In this document: positions 8,655-17,363 of the stretch, in pieces | Position numbering within the stretch: the first letter of the stretch is position 1 | Layout: each line of letters begins with the position of its first letter | NCBI GenBank assembly: GCA_964588995.1 | Contig: CAZPQM010000012.1 | Coordinates: 1-57,105, forward strand | From: CAZPQM01 sp964588995 | GTDB lineage: Bacteria; Pseudomonadota; Alphaproteobacteria; Rickettsiales; UBA8987 | Length of the DNA stretch: 57,105 bases | Reading direction: 5' to 3' | Position numbers and translations under genes: made by a program | The notes under the pieces: generated by a model | Database searches by the model: none | What the model was told of the DNA's origin: nothing | Seen by the model: only the letters and a program-made list of their open reading frames with translations

Positions 8655-8655
8655 G

Positions 8656-10350
8656 CTAGCCAACACGGGCGGGACGGCATAACCATAATTTATACCACCA
8701 GGGCAGGCTGGGCTTTGCAGCTTGACTTGCGGCAATAAATCCACGTTTCTGCAGGGTTTCAAAATAACGGTGATAGATACGCATCATGGCGAGAGCGGGG
8801 CGCATGCTGCGCCTGTCCTCGGCCGGTAAATGCCGGAGCGCCTGCTCGAAATGATGCGTTACATCGCTGGCAAGCTTACGAGCGACATCTTGTAATGCGG
8901 CTAGTTCCCTATCTGTGGGGCGCATGATTCGCTCCGGCGTGATATCGCCTATGCCTGACCCGGTTAAGTATTCCTGAGGTAGATAAATGCGCTCATTTGC
9001 CGCATCTTCCTGAATATCACGCAGGATATTGATGCGCTGTAATGCCTGACCGAGATGCCGGGCGAATCGCTCGGTGTCAGGGTGGGAGTAGCCGAAAATA
9101 CGGATGGAAAGTAATCCAACCGCGCTGGCTACCTGATAGCAATAACGTTCCAGCTCCGCCAGACTCGGGCGTAAAATGCCCCGGCTATCGGTATGGTAGC
9201 CGGCAAGCAGATCTCTGAATACATCCTCTTCCAGATGGTAAGCCGTAAGATAGGGGATCAGTCGCCGCGATGCCGGCGCACGTGGATATGCCGTCTCACG
9301 ATGAAAGAGGCCGTCAAGCTCTTGTTGCCAGAAAGCCAGCTGATGCTGCGCCGCCTCGAGGTCTTCTGCCTCATCGATCGTACTGTCGGAACGCTGGCAA
9401 AAGCCATAGAGCGCGAACATGGCACGCCGCTTTTCTCCGGGTAATGAAAAGAGTGGCCAGAAGAAAGAGCTTTGCGACCAGCGTTTGAGATTACGGCGTC
9501 GATGCGACGGAGAAGAACGCAGTGTCTTGAAGGCAAAGGCCAGACCCTGAAAAAAGCAATGGATATATTGGCTGCGGCTTAGCGCGACACGCTCAGCGAG
9601 CGGATCCTGCTTACGTAATAGCTGGCTGAGACGACGGGCAATGAAATAGATTGTCGCAATTTCCGCACGCAAACGAAAGCCGGAGATGGTTCGCAGAAAC
9701 GGGTAGGCACGGTCTATCGCTCTATCGGTATGCTCTAGCAGCTGGTCAATCGCCTGCCGTAGTGAGGCAGAGCAGCGCTTTTCCTGTAGCGCTTCCGGAT
9801 CATCATGCCAGCATTGCGGCAGGTAAATCCGGTCACGTTGCGTATAATCACTTTTCAGATCCTGCAGATGGTTGAGTAACTGCAGCGCATTGCAAAGATG
9901 ATCCGCGCCATCGAAATCGGCGTACCACTCCTGATGCATTTCCAATACGGCCCGTCCGATAGGGGCGGCGGAGTGCATGCAATATTCCCACAGTTCTTCG
10001 TAAGTCCTGTAGCGTGTTTTCTGCGTATCCTGAATAAAGGCGGCGAGTAAATCCTCTCCATGTCGCTGCAGGCAGCCGCCTGTTGTAACGACCTGCGCGA
10101 AGGGTGAAGCCCATTCGGGCATATCGCTATAGCGCTTATCTTGATAGGCGGCTAGCAAGCGTTGCAAGGATTTTTCGCGCTCCTCGGCTGCCAGCTCAGG
10201 ATGATCGGCGATATCATCGGCGCCGCGCGCAAAGCGGTAGAGTGCTTTGACCTGCTTCGCGACTTTACGCGGCATCAACAGCGAAGCGACCGGAAAATTT
10301 TCCCGCTGCCGGGCTTGCTCAATCGCATCCTGCCGGGTTCCAGACGTCAT
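8656..10350 (-). CDS. Fused HpnC-HpnD squalene/hydroxysqualene synthase-like protein
   Basis: Two trans-isoprenyl diphosphate synthase domains are joined in one 564-residue chain. The N-terminal domain (about 1-285) is HpnC-like: RFARGADDIADH (39-50) is the first Asp-rich motif and LLNHLQDLKSDY (158-169) the second. The C-terminal domain (about 290-564) is HpnD-like: FCQRSDSTIDEAED (317-330) keeps the outer Asp of DxxxD but has Ser where DD is usual, and NILRDIQEDAANERIYLP is intact. In separate form HpnD makes presqualene diphosphate from farnesyl diphosphate and HpnC converts it to hydroxysqualene on the way to hopanoids. HpnE and the cyclase are not in the window. Four bases separate it from rppH upstream, so the two are probably one operon. 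Confidence 0.88.
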   Translation of the reverse strand: MTSGTRQDAIEQARQRENFPVASLLMPRKVAKQVKALYRFARGADDIADHPELAAEEREKSLQRLLAAYQDKRYSDMPEWASPFAQVVTTGGCLQRHGEDLLAAFIQDTQKTRYRTYEELWEYCMHSAAPIGRAVLEMHQEWYADFDGADHLCNALQLLNHLQDLKSDYTQRDRIYLPQCWHDDPEALQEKRCSASLRQAIDQLLEHTDRAIDRAYPFLRTISGFRLRAEIATIYFIARRLSQLLRKQDPLAERVALSRSQYIHCFFQGLAFAFKTLRSSPSHRRRNLKRWSQSSFFWPLFSLPGEKRRAMFALYGFCQRSDSTIDEAEDLEAAQHQLAFWQQELDGLFHRETAYPRAPASRRLIPYLTAYHLEEDVFRDLLAGYHTDSRGILRPSLAELERYCYQVASAVGLLSIRIFGYSHPDTERFARHLGQALQRINILRDIQEDAANERIYLPQEYLTGSGIGDITPERIMRPTDRELAALQDVARKLASDVTHHFEQALRHLPAEDRRSMRPALAMMRIYHRYFETLQKRGFIAASQAAKPSLPWWYKLWLCRPARVG

Positions 10351-10353
10351 GAA

Positions 10354-10845
10354 TTACAGCTTTTCGATATGCGGCAGGAACGAGGTGATGACCTGTTGAT
10401 AAAGGTCCCGCTTAAACGGCACGATAATCTCCGGCAATGATTCCGCCGATTCCCAGCGCCACGCACTGAACTCAGGATCTTCCGTATCGATATTGATATC
10501 CTTATCATGTCCTAGATAACGCGCGAGAAACCATTTCTGGGTTTGCCCGCGATATTTTCCTCCCCACAATTTGGGAATGAGATGCACCGGTATATCATAA
10601 GGCAGCCATTCATCTATTGTATGTAGCAGCTCAACATGGTCGGTGCCAATTTCTTCTTTGAGCTCGCGCTTTGCTGCCTTTTCAGGCGTTTCCCCCTCGT
10701 CAATGCCACCTTGCGGCATTTGCCATGCATCGAGCTTACTGTCAATGCGCCGTGCGACGAATACCTGCTTTTCCGCATTAAGCAGCATTATGCCTACACA
10801 GGGGCGATAAGGGAGAGTAGAGGGGTCAATGGCAATAATACTCAT
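10354..10845 (-). CDS. rppH: RNA pyrophosphohydrolase RppH (Nudix)
   Basis: A 163-residue Nudix hydrolase of the RppH/invasion-associated type. It begins near YRPCVGIMLLN, has a complete Nudix box GGIDEGETPEKAAKRELKEEIGT, and contains WLPYDIP and GQTQKWFLARY, which are typical of RppH rather than of MutT. RppH removes pyrophosphate from 5'-triphosphate RNA and starts 5'-end dependent decay. The ATG at 10843-10845 gives the usual N-terminus; an in-frame extension upstream overlaps the DUF192 gene and is unlikely to be translated. It lies between DUF192 and the HpnC-HpnD gene with gaps of 7 and 3 bases, so an operon is likely. Confidence 0.93.
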   Translation of the reverse strand: MSIIAIDPSTLPYRPCVGIMLLNAEKQVFVARRIDSKLDAWQMPQGGIDEGETPEKAAKRELKEEIGTDHVELLHTIDEWLPYDIPVHLIPKLWGGKYRGQTQKWFLARYLGHDKDINIDTEDPEFSAWRWESAESLPEIIVPFKRDLYQQVITSFLPHIEKL

Positions 10846-10852
10846 GAGATCG

Positions 10853-11332
10853 CTATTCGTTATCCGTCCCGAATAAGGGGTGAAGTATCCTATCCCCCAC
10901 CATAATACCAAGCTCTTTCGCTATACCACCATTGATTTCCAGCACAGCACGAGCCGGCTTTACAGAAGGGATTTTTTGTGTGGAGAGGGGTGTGGCATCA
11001 TGGGCGATATGGACAATGCTGCCATCACTATCAATGAACAGCATGTCCAGAGGCAGATAGGTTTTATACATCCACATGGAAATCATTTGCTCGGTTTTAA
11101 AGTCAAAGAGCATGCCTTCATGCGGTTCGAGAGTCAGGCGGTGCATCAGTCCCTGGACCCGTTTTTCATGCGTATCGGCCAGTTCGACCTGAAAATTATG
11201 GATAGCATTATCCTGCTGAATGGAGAGAGATTCATATTCTCTTTCGGTGGCAGCCGCATTGGGCTGCAACAATCCAAACCAGCATAGGATTGCAAGGGCG
11301 AAGACCGTAATGTTTGTATGGGAAACTAACAT
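10853..11332 (-). CDS. DUF192 family exported protein
   Basis: A 159-residue protein with an N-terminal hydrophobic signal or anchor segment (about 6-27), then a DUF192 domain: FQVELADTHEKRVQGLMHRLTLEPHEGMLFDF, WMYKTYLPLDMLFIDSDGSI and ARAVLEINGGIAKELGIMVGDRI. DUF192 proteins are small periplasmic or secreted beta-barrel-like proteins of unclear role. The ATG at 11330-11332 is preferred over a TTG nine bases upstream. Seven bases separate its stop from the rppH start. Confidence 0.82.
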   Translation of the reverse strand: MLVSHTNITVFALAILCWFGLLQPNAAATEREYESLSIQQDNAIHNFQVELADTHEKRVQGLMHRLTLEPHEGMLFDFKTEQMISMWMYKTYLPLDMLFIDSDGSIVHIAHDATPLSTQKIPSVKPARAVLEINGGIAKELGIMVGDRILHPLFGTDNE

Positions 11333-11426
11333 GCAGCCCAATATATAGGCATTACAGCCTGAATTCCAGCGCTAGTTAAAAAGTGCAGAGGCTTACGTCG
11401 CCGTCTAGCCAATATGTCCGCGCTTA

Positions 11427-12110
11427 CTATTCTATTGTTTTTGGTTCATACTCGCGTGCCAAATAATTATCCAGCAGGGCGCGAAGATCTTTCTCGGCAC
11501 CGAAGCCAGAGTTGATTCGGCGCACATTTTTCCCTTGCTTGGTGACCTGAAGATATGGAGCCAGCTTTCGACTGCGCTGATCGGGCAGCAGGTTGGCGCG
11601 CTCTAATGCACGCTTTAGTGTCATTTCACGATTTGCGTCTATCAGCAGACTATTGAAATTCATGTTTAGCATTTCATGATGTAAAAAGCGGGAAAGCGTT
11701 GTTTTATCATCAGCTAACGCGACCGCTAATACAAATACGTTAGGTTTACCGTCTTCAGCGTGTGCATTGTAGTCTCGATTAATACGATATAAGGTATTCA
11801 GATTATTATGGCATGCAAGGCAGTCGGTTGAATAGAAATAGAGGACAACTGGGTTGGGTTGATTCTGTAAAGAGCGGATGAGGCTAAGCGCATCATCACT
11901 ACTGACGGGTATCACGTTTTTATCGAATCGGTTTTCTTCAAATAAATTAAGATAAATGGCGGCTTCGATCATAAATTGTTCGACAACACGATCAACGGCA
12001 TTTCCAGCAAAGCTGTAGCGAATGGTTCCCGGAAGAAAATCTCGTCCGAAACTCCACAGCAGGAAGAAAAGCAGCACCGTACCTACGGTAACTTGCATAA
12101 ACTTGAACAT
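11427..12110 (-). CDS. Membrane-anchored thioredoxin-like protein with CxxC
   Basis: A 227-residue protein with one N-terminal membrane segment (about 5-22), a linker, and a thioredoxin-like domain beginning near PNPVVLYFYSTDCLACHNNLNTL, where CLAC is the CxxC redox site. The rest (VFVLAVALADDKTTLSRFL, SLLIDANREMTLKRAL) fits alternating strands and helices of the fold, though a cis-Pro motif is not obvious; PYLQVTKQGKNVRRINSGF may hold it. It would act in periplasmic thiol exchange. It is divergent from dapF, with 66 bases between the starts. Confidence 0.65.
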   Translation of the reverse strand: MFKFMQVTVGTVLLFFLLWSFGRDFLPGTIRYSFAGNAVDRVVEQFMIEAAIYLNLFEENRFDKNVIPVSSDDALSLIRSLQNQPNPVVLYFYSTDCLACHNNLNTLYRINRDYNAHAEDGKPNVFVLAVALADDKTTLSRFLHHEMLNMNFNSLLIDANREMTLKRALERANLLPDQRSRKLAPYLQVTKQGKNVRRINSGFGAEKDLRALLDNYLAREYEPKTIE

Positions 12111-12176
12111 AATATATGCTATACACTTTCTAAATCACTTAACCTAAAGAGCAGCAGAGCCGCTGTGACAAGTAAA

Positions 12177-13022
12177 ATGAGCTTACAACCGGAAGAAACA
12201 CTGCCCTTCATAAAGATGGATGGTATTGGTAACACATTTATTGTGCTGGATGCCCGTAATGGCCATGAAATCAGGATAGAGCAGGATGATTTGCAAGAAC
12301 TGGCGGATAAGGGTCATGCTGTGACTCAGGGTTACGACCAGCTCATTATCCTGCGGCCATCCGGCCGCGCGGACTGCTTTATGGAAATCTGGAACGCGGA
12401 TGGCAGCCAGTCTGAAAGCTGCGGCAACGCCGCGAGGTGCGTGGCCTGGTTGCTTGCGCAGGAGGAAGAGAAGAATGTATTGCGCATTGATACGCTTGGC
12501 GGTCTGCTGGATGCGGAATGCACCGGCGAGCAAACGGTGCGGGTCAACATGGGGCAGCCACGGACGGATTGGCAGGACATACCGCTTTCTCATGCGGTGG
12601 ATACATTGCATTTACCACTGCAGGCCGGACCGCTATCCGATGGGGTAGCGGTGTCAATGGGCAATCCGCATGTGGTTTTTTTTGTGGAAGATGTAACGGC
12701 TGCTCCCTTGAGCGAGCTCGGGCCGGCGTTAGAACATGATCCACTATTTCCCAATCGCGCGAATATTGGGGTAGCGAAGGTGCAGGATGAAGCAATCACT
12801 CTGCGTGTTTGGGAGCGTGGAGCCGGGGAAACGCTTGCCTGTGGAACGGGTGCGTGTGCGGCGTTTGTCGCAGCATACCGCCGGAGCCTGATAACCGGTA
12901 AGGTTCCCATCACCGTACATCTGCCCGGTGGTGATCTAACGCTTTCGTTTAACGAGCACGGTGATGTCTTGATGGAAGGCGCGGTCAACGTGCAGTTTGA
13001 AGGACAAATTAGCCTAAGCTGA
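12177..13022 (+). CDS. dapF: Diaminopimelate epimerase
   Basis: DapF interconverts LL- and meso-diaminopimelate in lysine and peptidoglycan precursor synthesis. The 281-residue product has the family hallmarks: KMDGIGNTFIVLD at the start, NADGSQSESCGNAARC with the first catalytic Cys, MGNPHVVFFV, and ERGAGETLACGTGACAA with the second catalytic Cys. The ATG at 12177 gives the normal N-terminus. It is convergent with the uracil-DNA glycosylase gene, about 30 bases apart. Confidence 0.96.
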   Translation: MSLQPEETLPFIKMDGIGNTFIVLDARNGHEIRIEQDDLQELADKGHAVTQGYDQLIILRPSGRADCFMEIWNADGSQSESCGNAARCVAWLLAQEEEKNVLRIDTLGGLLDAECTGEQTVRVNMGQPRTDWQDIPLSHAVDTLHLPLQAGPLSDGVAVSMGNPHVVFFVEDVTAAPLSELGPALEHDPLFPNRANIGVAKVQDEAITLRVWERGAGETLACGTGACAAFVAAYRRSLITGKVPITVHLPGGDLTLSFNEHGDVLMEGAVNVQFEGQISLS

Positions 13023-13052
13023 TGGTTAGTTAAGAGAGGGTTCTCAGCTGGC

Positions 13053-13865
13053 TCAAACCCTTATCCCATGCTCCTGCGCGAAATGCTTCATCCTGAGCAG
13101 ATCAAACCAGAAATCCTTCTTTTTATTCGGCGAACGCAGCAGATAGGACGGATGAAACAAGGCCGTCATGTGGATCGGTGCCTCCAGATAGCTATTGCTA
13201 TATTGCGTGTACGTGCCGCGCAGCTTGGTGATGCCGGTTTTCGCATCCATCAGCGACTGCGTGGCCGTACCGCCGACGAGTACGATCAGCTTTGGCTTAA
13301 TGAGCGCGATATGTTTCTCAACGAACGGACGGCACACATTCAGCTCTTCAGTAGTCGGCTTGCGGTTGCCGGGCGGCCGCCAGAACACCGTATTCGAGAT
13401 ATACCAGTTACGTTCCCGCGTGAGTCCGATGCAGGCAACGGCTTTGTCCATCAATTGGCCGGAAGCGCCGCAAAAGGGGATGCCCTGCTCATCTTCATTC
13501 GCGCCGGGGGCTTCTCCGATAAACATGATCTCCGCCTGCGGATTGCCGTCGGAAAAGACCGGGTTGGTCGCGGTTTTGCAGATCGAGAGCCCTTTATAGC
13601 TGCACACCGCTTCTTTTAAGGCTTCGCGGGTGGTTGCATCATCGGCGAGCCTGCGTGCTTCTTCCACAAGGCTGCTGGCCGATTTGCCGGGTGATGGGCC
13701 GGTTGCAGCTATGGGTTGCTTAGCTACTGATATAGGTTCGTTTTTTGAGTTATGCTCGGATGCAACCTCCACCGATTCCACCACCAGCCGGTTGACCGGT
13801 TCATTTTGAATCAGCTCATCGGCTCCCATTTCGATCTGCCATTGTAATAACGCGCTATCCTGCAT
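13053..13865 (-). CDS. Family 4-type uracil-DNA glycosylase
   Basis: A uracil-DNA glycosylase of the family 4 superfamily, 270 residues from the ATG at 13865. Key motifs are MFIGEAPGANEDEQGIPFCGASGQLMD (motif 1), NTVFWRPPGNRKPT, KLIVLVGGTATQSL, and TALFHPSYLLRSP with the HPS(Y) motif 2. The N-terminal 80 residues are a low-conservation linker rich in charged residues and Pro. It removes uracil from DNA in base excision repair. An upstream in-frame start at 13940 is not preferred because it reaches close to the divergent ETF-QO start. Confidence 0.9.
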   Translation of the reverse strand: MQDSALLQWQIEMGADELIQNEPVNRLVVESVEVASEHNSKNEPISVAKQPIAATGPSPGKSASSLVEEARRLADDATTREALKEAVCSYKGLSICKTATNPVFSDGNPQAEIMFIGEAPGANEDEQGIPFCGASGQLMDKAVACIGLTRERNWYISNTVFWRPPGNRKPTTEELNVCRPFVEKHIALIKPKLIVLVGGTATQSLMDAKTGITKLRGTYTQYSNSYLEAPIHMTALFHPSYLLRSPNKKKDFWFDLLRMKHFAQEHGIRV

Positions 13866-13948
13866 ATACTTGGGTATAGCTTGGCATCCGACGATTGTAA
13901 ATGATGGTATGCAGGGCTGAGATCCAATTTCGAGGAGCATTAAAACAC

Positions 13949-15568
13949 ATGACCGAGACGATGGAATTCGATGTGCTGATTGTAGGAGCCGGGCCGGCCG
14001 GACTTTCTGCGGCGATTCGTCTCAAGCAGCTGGCGGAAGCACAGGCGAAAGAGATTGAGGTGGCGGTCGTTGAAAAAGGTTCGGAGGTGGGGGCGCATAT
14101 CCTGTCGGGCTGTGTGCTGGAGCCGCGCGCGCTGAATGAATTATTGCCCAACTGGGAGGAGCTAGGCGCGCCGCTCAAGGTGGAGGCAAAGCAGGATACG
14201 TTCCTGCTGCTTTCTGAAACAGGCGCAACTAAGCTGCCGACGCCGCCGCAGATGAAGAATCACGGTAATTATATCATCAGCCTCGCTAATTTTACGCGCT
14301 GGCTCGGCGAGCAGGCGGAGGCGCTGGGTGTGCAAATCTATCCCGGTTTTCCGGCGGCGGATATCCTCTATAATGAGGATGGTTCTGTAGCAGGTGTTCT
14401 GACCGGGGAGTTTGGTATCGGCAAGGACAGTGAGAAAAAAGACAGCTATCAGCCGGCGATGGAGCTTCGCGCGAACTATACACTTTTCGGCGAAGGGTGC
14501 CGCGGTAGCCTGACCAAGCGGCTTGAGCAAAAGCTCGGCTTACGCGAAAAGGCCGACCCGCAGACCTACGGTATCGGCTTGAAGGAAATCTGGGAAATCC
14601 CGGTCGAGCAGCATCAGGAGGGCGAGGTGCTGCACACGGTGGGCTGGCCCATGGACAAAAAAACCTATGGTGGCTCCTTCCTGTATCATATGGAGGATCA
14701 TCAGGTCGCGATTGGATTCGTCATCGGGCTGGATTATCAGAACACTTATCTTAACCCATTTAAGGAGTTTCAGCGGTTTAAGCACCACCCGAAAATTGCC
14801 GCTATTCTGCAGGGTGGAAAGCGCCTCAGCTATGGTGCCCGGGCATTAAACGAAGGCGGCTGGCAGTCCATCCCTACCCTGGGGTTTACGGGTGGGGCGT
14901 TGATCGGGTGCGCTGCAGGATTTTTGAATGTGCCAAAAATTAAAGGCACGCATACGGCCATGAAATCGGGTATGCTGGCGGCAGAGGCGATTATGGAAGC
15001 AATGGAGTCGGATAGCCGTGATCTGTCCGGGTTGAGCGAGCGGGTGAAAAATTCATGGATTGGCAAGGAGTTGTATAAAGTACGTAACATCCGCCCGGCC
15101 TTCGCGAAAGGGATGTGGTTTGGGCTTGGTTACGCCGCGCTTGATACGTATCTTTTTCGTGGTAAAGCGCCGTGGACCTTCCATCACCATGCGGATCATG
15201 CACAGCTTAAACCGGCGAAGGAGTGCACGAAGATTGATTACCCCCAGCCTGATGGGGCGCTGTCCTTTGACCTTCTGTCCTCGGTATTTCTTTCGAACAC
15301 CAACCATGAGGAGGATCAGCCGGCTCATCTGAAACTCAAGCAGTCGGAGCTGTGGAAACCGGTCAATTATGAGCGATATGATAGCCCGGAATCGCGCTAT
15401 TGTCCGGCCGGTGTGTATGAGGCGGTGGAAGAAAAGGGTGAATGGCGCCTGCAGATCAATGCGCAGAACTGTGTGCATTGCAAGACCTGCGACATCAAAG
15501 ACCCGGAGCAAAATATCAACTGGGTCACGCCGGAGGGTGGCGGCGGGCCCAATTATCCGAATATGTAA
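13949..15568 (+). CDS. Electron transfer flavoprotein:ubiquinone oxidoreductase
   Basis: ETF-QO passes electrons from reduced ETF to ubiquinone at the inner membrane. The 539-residue product starts MTETMEFDVLIVGAGPAGLS (FAD-binding GxGxxG) and has GAHILSGCVLEP, GEGCRGSLTKRL and ALNEGGWQSIP. It ends with the ferredoxin-like segment YCPAGVYE...INAQNCVHCKTCDIKDP, which carries the four Cys of the 4Fe-4S cluster, and GGGGPNYPNM. The start at 13949 has GAGGAG upstream. Its length and ending match the family. Confidence 0.96.
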   Translation: MTETMEFDVLIVGAGPAGLSAAIRLKQLAEAQAKEIEVAVVEKGSEVGAHILSGCVLEPRALNELLPNWEELGAPLKVEAKQDTFLLLSETGATKLPTPPQMKNHGNYIISLANFTRWLGEQAEALGVQIYPGFPAADILYNEDGSVAGVLTGEFGIGKDSEKKDSYQPAMELRANYTLFGEGCRGSLTKRLEQKLGLREKADPQTYGIGLKEIWEIPVEQHQEGEVLHTVGWPMDKKTYGGSFLYHMEDHQVAIGFVIGLDYQNTYLNPFKEFQRFKHHPKIAAILQGGKRLSYGARALNEGGWQSIPTLGFTGGALIGCAAGFLNVPKIKGTHTAMKSGMLAAEAIMEAMESDSRDLSGLSERVKNSWIGKELYKVRNIRPAFAKGMWFGLGYAALDTYLFRGKAPWTFHHHADHAQLKPAKECTKIDYPQPDGALSFDLLSSVFLSNTNHEEDQPAHLKLKQSELWKPVNYERYDSPESRYCPAGVYEAVEEKGEWRLQINAQNCVHCKTCDIKDPEQNINWVTPEGGGGPNYPNM

Positions 15569-15642
15569 TGCTTTCGCTTGGGCGTGTGGAAAAAGCGGTT
15601 CTATCCCTCGACTCTTAAGCCAATTCAGACTATCTTTTGCTT

Positions 15643-16956
15643 ATGAACACGTTTTCTCTACCGCTTGAAGCCGAACAGTCCGGCAAGAAACCGCCGCTTG
15701 CGGACCGTATGCGACCAACGACACTGGACGAGGTGGTCGGGCAGGATGCGGTACTAGGCGCGGGGAGTATTCTGCGCCGTGCTGTGGAGTCCGGCCAGTT
15801 TCCGAGCCTGCTCTTTTGGGGGCCGCCGGGAACCGGGAAAACTACGCTCGCGCGTATTATTGCAACCCACGCGAATGCGAAATTTCATCCCATTTCTGCT
15901 GTTATGGATGGGGTAAAGGCGCTCAAATCCGCCTTCGAAAAAGCCGAGGTGGATGCGGAGGCTGGTCATCACACGGTCTTATTTGTGGATGAAATTCATA
16001 GGTTTAACCGTGCGCAGCAGGATGTATTGCTGCCCTATCTGGAAAATGGGTTATTCACCCTGATCGGCGCAACCACCGAGAACCCAAGCTTTGAACTGAA
16101 TGGGGCCTTGCTTTCGCGGTGTCAGGTCATCACGCTCGAGCGGTTGGGGCAGGGGGCACTGCTGGAATTGCTGGAGCGTGCCGAAGCACAGGAGCACAAA
16201 AAGCTACCGCTTACAGAGGATGCGAGGCAGGCGCTAGCCGCTCTTGCGGACGGTGATGCGCGCTACATGCTCAATCTGGTGGAGACGTTGCTGACGCTCC
16301 CTGCCAAACCCTTACTGGATGAATCCGCGCTACTGAAACATGTGCAAAAACGTAAACCACTTTATGATAAATCGCGCGATGGGCATTATAATCTCATCTC
16401 CGCGCTGCATAAATCCTTACGTGGTTCTGATGCTGATGCGGCACTTTACTGGTTTGCGCGCATGCTGGAAGGCGGGGAAGACCCGCGTTATATCTCGCGC
16501 CGCCTGATCCGTTTTGCAAGCGAGGATGTCGGGCTGGCCGATCCGGAAACCCTGCGCCACGCCCTGGCGGCGCACGAATCCTATACGACGCTCGGCTCGC
16601 CCGAGGGAGAGCTTGCGCTTGCACAGGCCGTCATTTACCTCGCGCTCGCACCCAAAAGTAATGCCGCCTACACGGCGTATAAAGCGGCACGAAAGTCCGC
16701 AAAAATCCATAGCTCGTTAATGCCGCCCAAGCATATTCTGAATGCGCCTACGCAGTTCATGAAAGAGCAGGGCTATAGCGCGGGGTATGAGTATGACCAT
16801 AATGCGGAAGACGGGTTTTCGGGTCAGGATTATTTCCCGGAAACGATGGAGCGTACGGCCTATTACCGCCCGGTCAATCGCGGTTTTGAACGGGACATGA
16901 TCAAGCGCCTCGCTTATTTTGCCGAATTGCGCGCAAAACGGAATGCAGCCGTATGA
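15643..16956 (+). CDS. rarA: Replication-associated recombination protein RarA (MgsA), AAA+ ATPase
   Basis: A 437-residue clamp-loader-like AAA+ protein that acts at stalled replication forks. Walker A is GPPGTGKTT (about 60), Walker B is VLFVDEIHRFN, and sensor 1 is IGATTENPSFELN. The C-terminal tetramerisation and MgsA region includes SALHKSLRGSDADAALYWFARMLEGGEDP and SEDVGLADP. The ATG at 15643 follows a short spacer and gives the normal start. It overlaps crcB by four bases. Confidence 0.95.
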   Translation: MNTFSLPLEAEQSGKKPPLADRMRPTTLDEVVGQDAVLGAGSILRRAVESGQFPSLLFWGPPGTGKTTLARIIATHANAKFHPISAVMDGVKALKSAFEKAEVDAEAGHHTVLFVDEIHRFNRAQQDVLLPYLENGLFTLIGATTENPSFELNGALLSRCQVITLERLGQGALLELLERAEAQEHKKLPLTEDARQALAALADGDARYMLNLVETLLTLPAKPLLDESALLKHVQKRKPLYDKSRDGHYNLISALHKSLRGSDADAALYWFARMLEGGEDPRYISRRLIRFASEDVGLADPETLRHALAAHESYTTLGSPEGELALAQAVIYLALAPKSNAAYTAYKAARKSAKIHSSLMPPKHILNAPTQFMKEQGYSAGYEYDHNAEDGFSGQDYFPETMERTAYYRPVNRGFERDMIKRLAYFAELRAKRNAAV

Positions 16957-17363
16957 TCGGTTTTGCCTCCTTATTGGTCTTTCTCGGCGGAGGCTTAGGC
17001 GCCTATTTCCGCTTTGTGATGGTCGGTCGGTTGCTACCACTGACAGCGGCGGCGAATATCTTTCCCCTTGGGTTGTTGGTGGTTAATGTGCTGGGTTCGC
17101 TGTTGATGGGGCTACTGGTTGGGCTTCTGATGAAGTTGCAGACGGACACCAACTATGCACAAAGTGGGCTATATCTTTTCCTTGGGTTGGGGCTGTTGGG
17201 CGGCTTCACCACCTTCTCCTCCTTCGCTCTCGACTCCATTATCCTGATGCAACGCGGTTTACACGGACAGATGCTACTCTACGTTGTTTTATCCGTCACG
17301 TTGTCCCTTACAGCACTGCTGGGAGGGTTATGGATAACCCGCATGCTACCCGGAGGTAATTAG
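16953..17363 (+). CDS. crcB: Fluoride channel CrcB/Fluc
   Basis: A 136-residue membrane protein with four predicted helices and the Fluc signature GGFTTFSSFALD. The helix NIFPLGLLVVNVLGSLLMG holds the conserved Asn in the pore region. It exports fluoride as a dual-topology dimer. Its ATG overlaps the end of rarA and its TAG is directly followed by the ATG of the RluC-type gene, so the three genes appear translationally coupled. Confidence 0.94.
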   Translation: MIGFASLLVFLGGGLGAYFRFVMVGRLLPLTAAANIFPLGLLVVNVLGSLLMGLLVGLLMKLQTDTNYAQSGLYLFLGLGLLGGFTTFSSFALDSIILMQRGLHGQMLLYVVLSVTLSLTALLGGLWITRMLPGGN

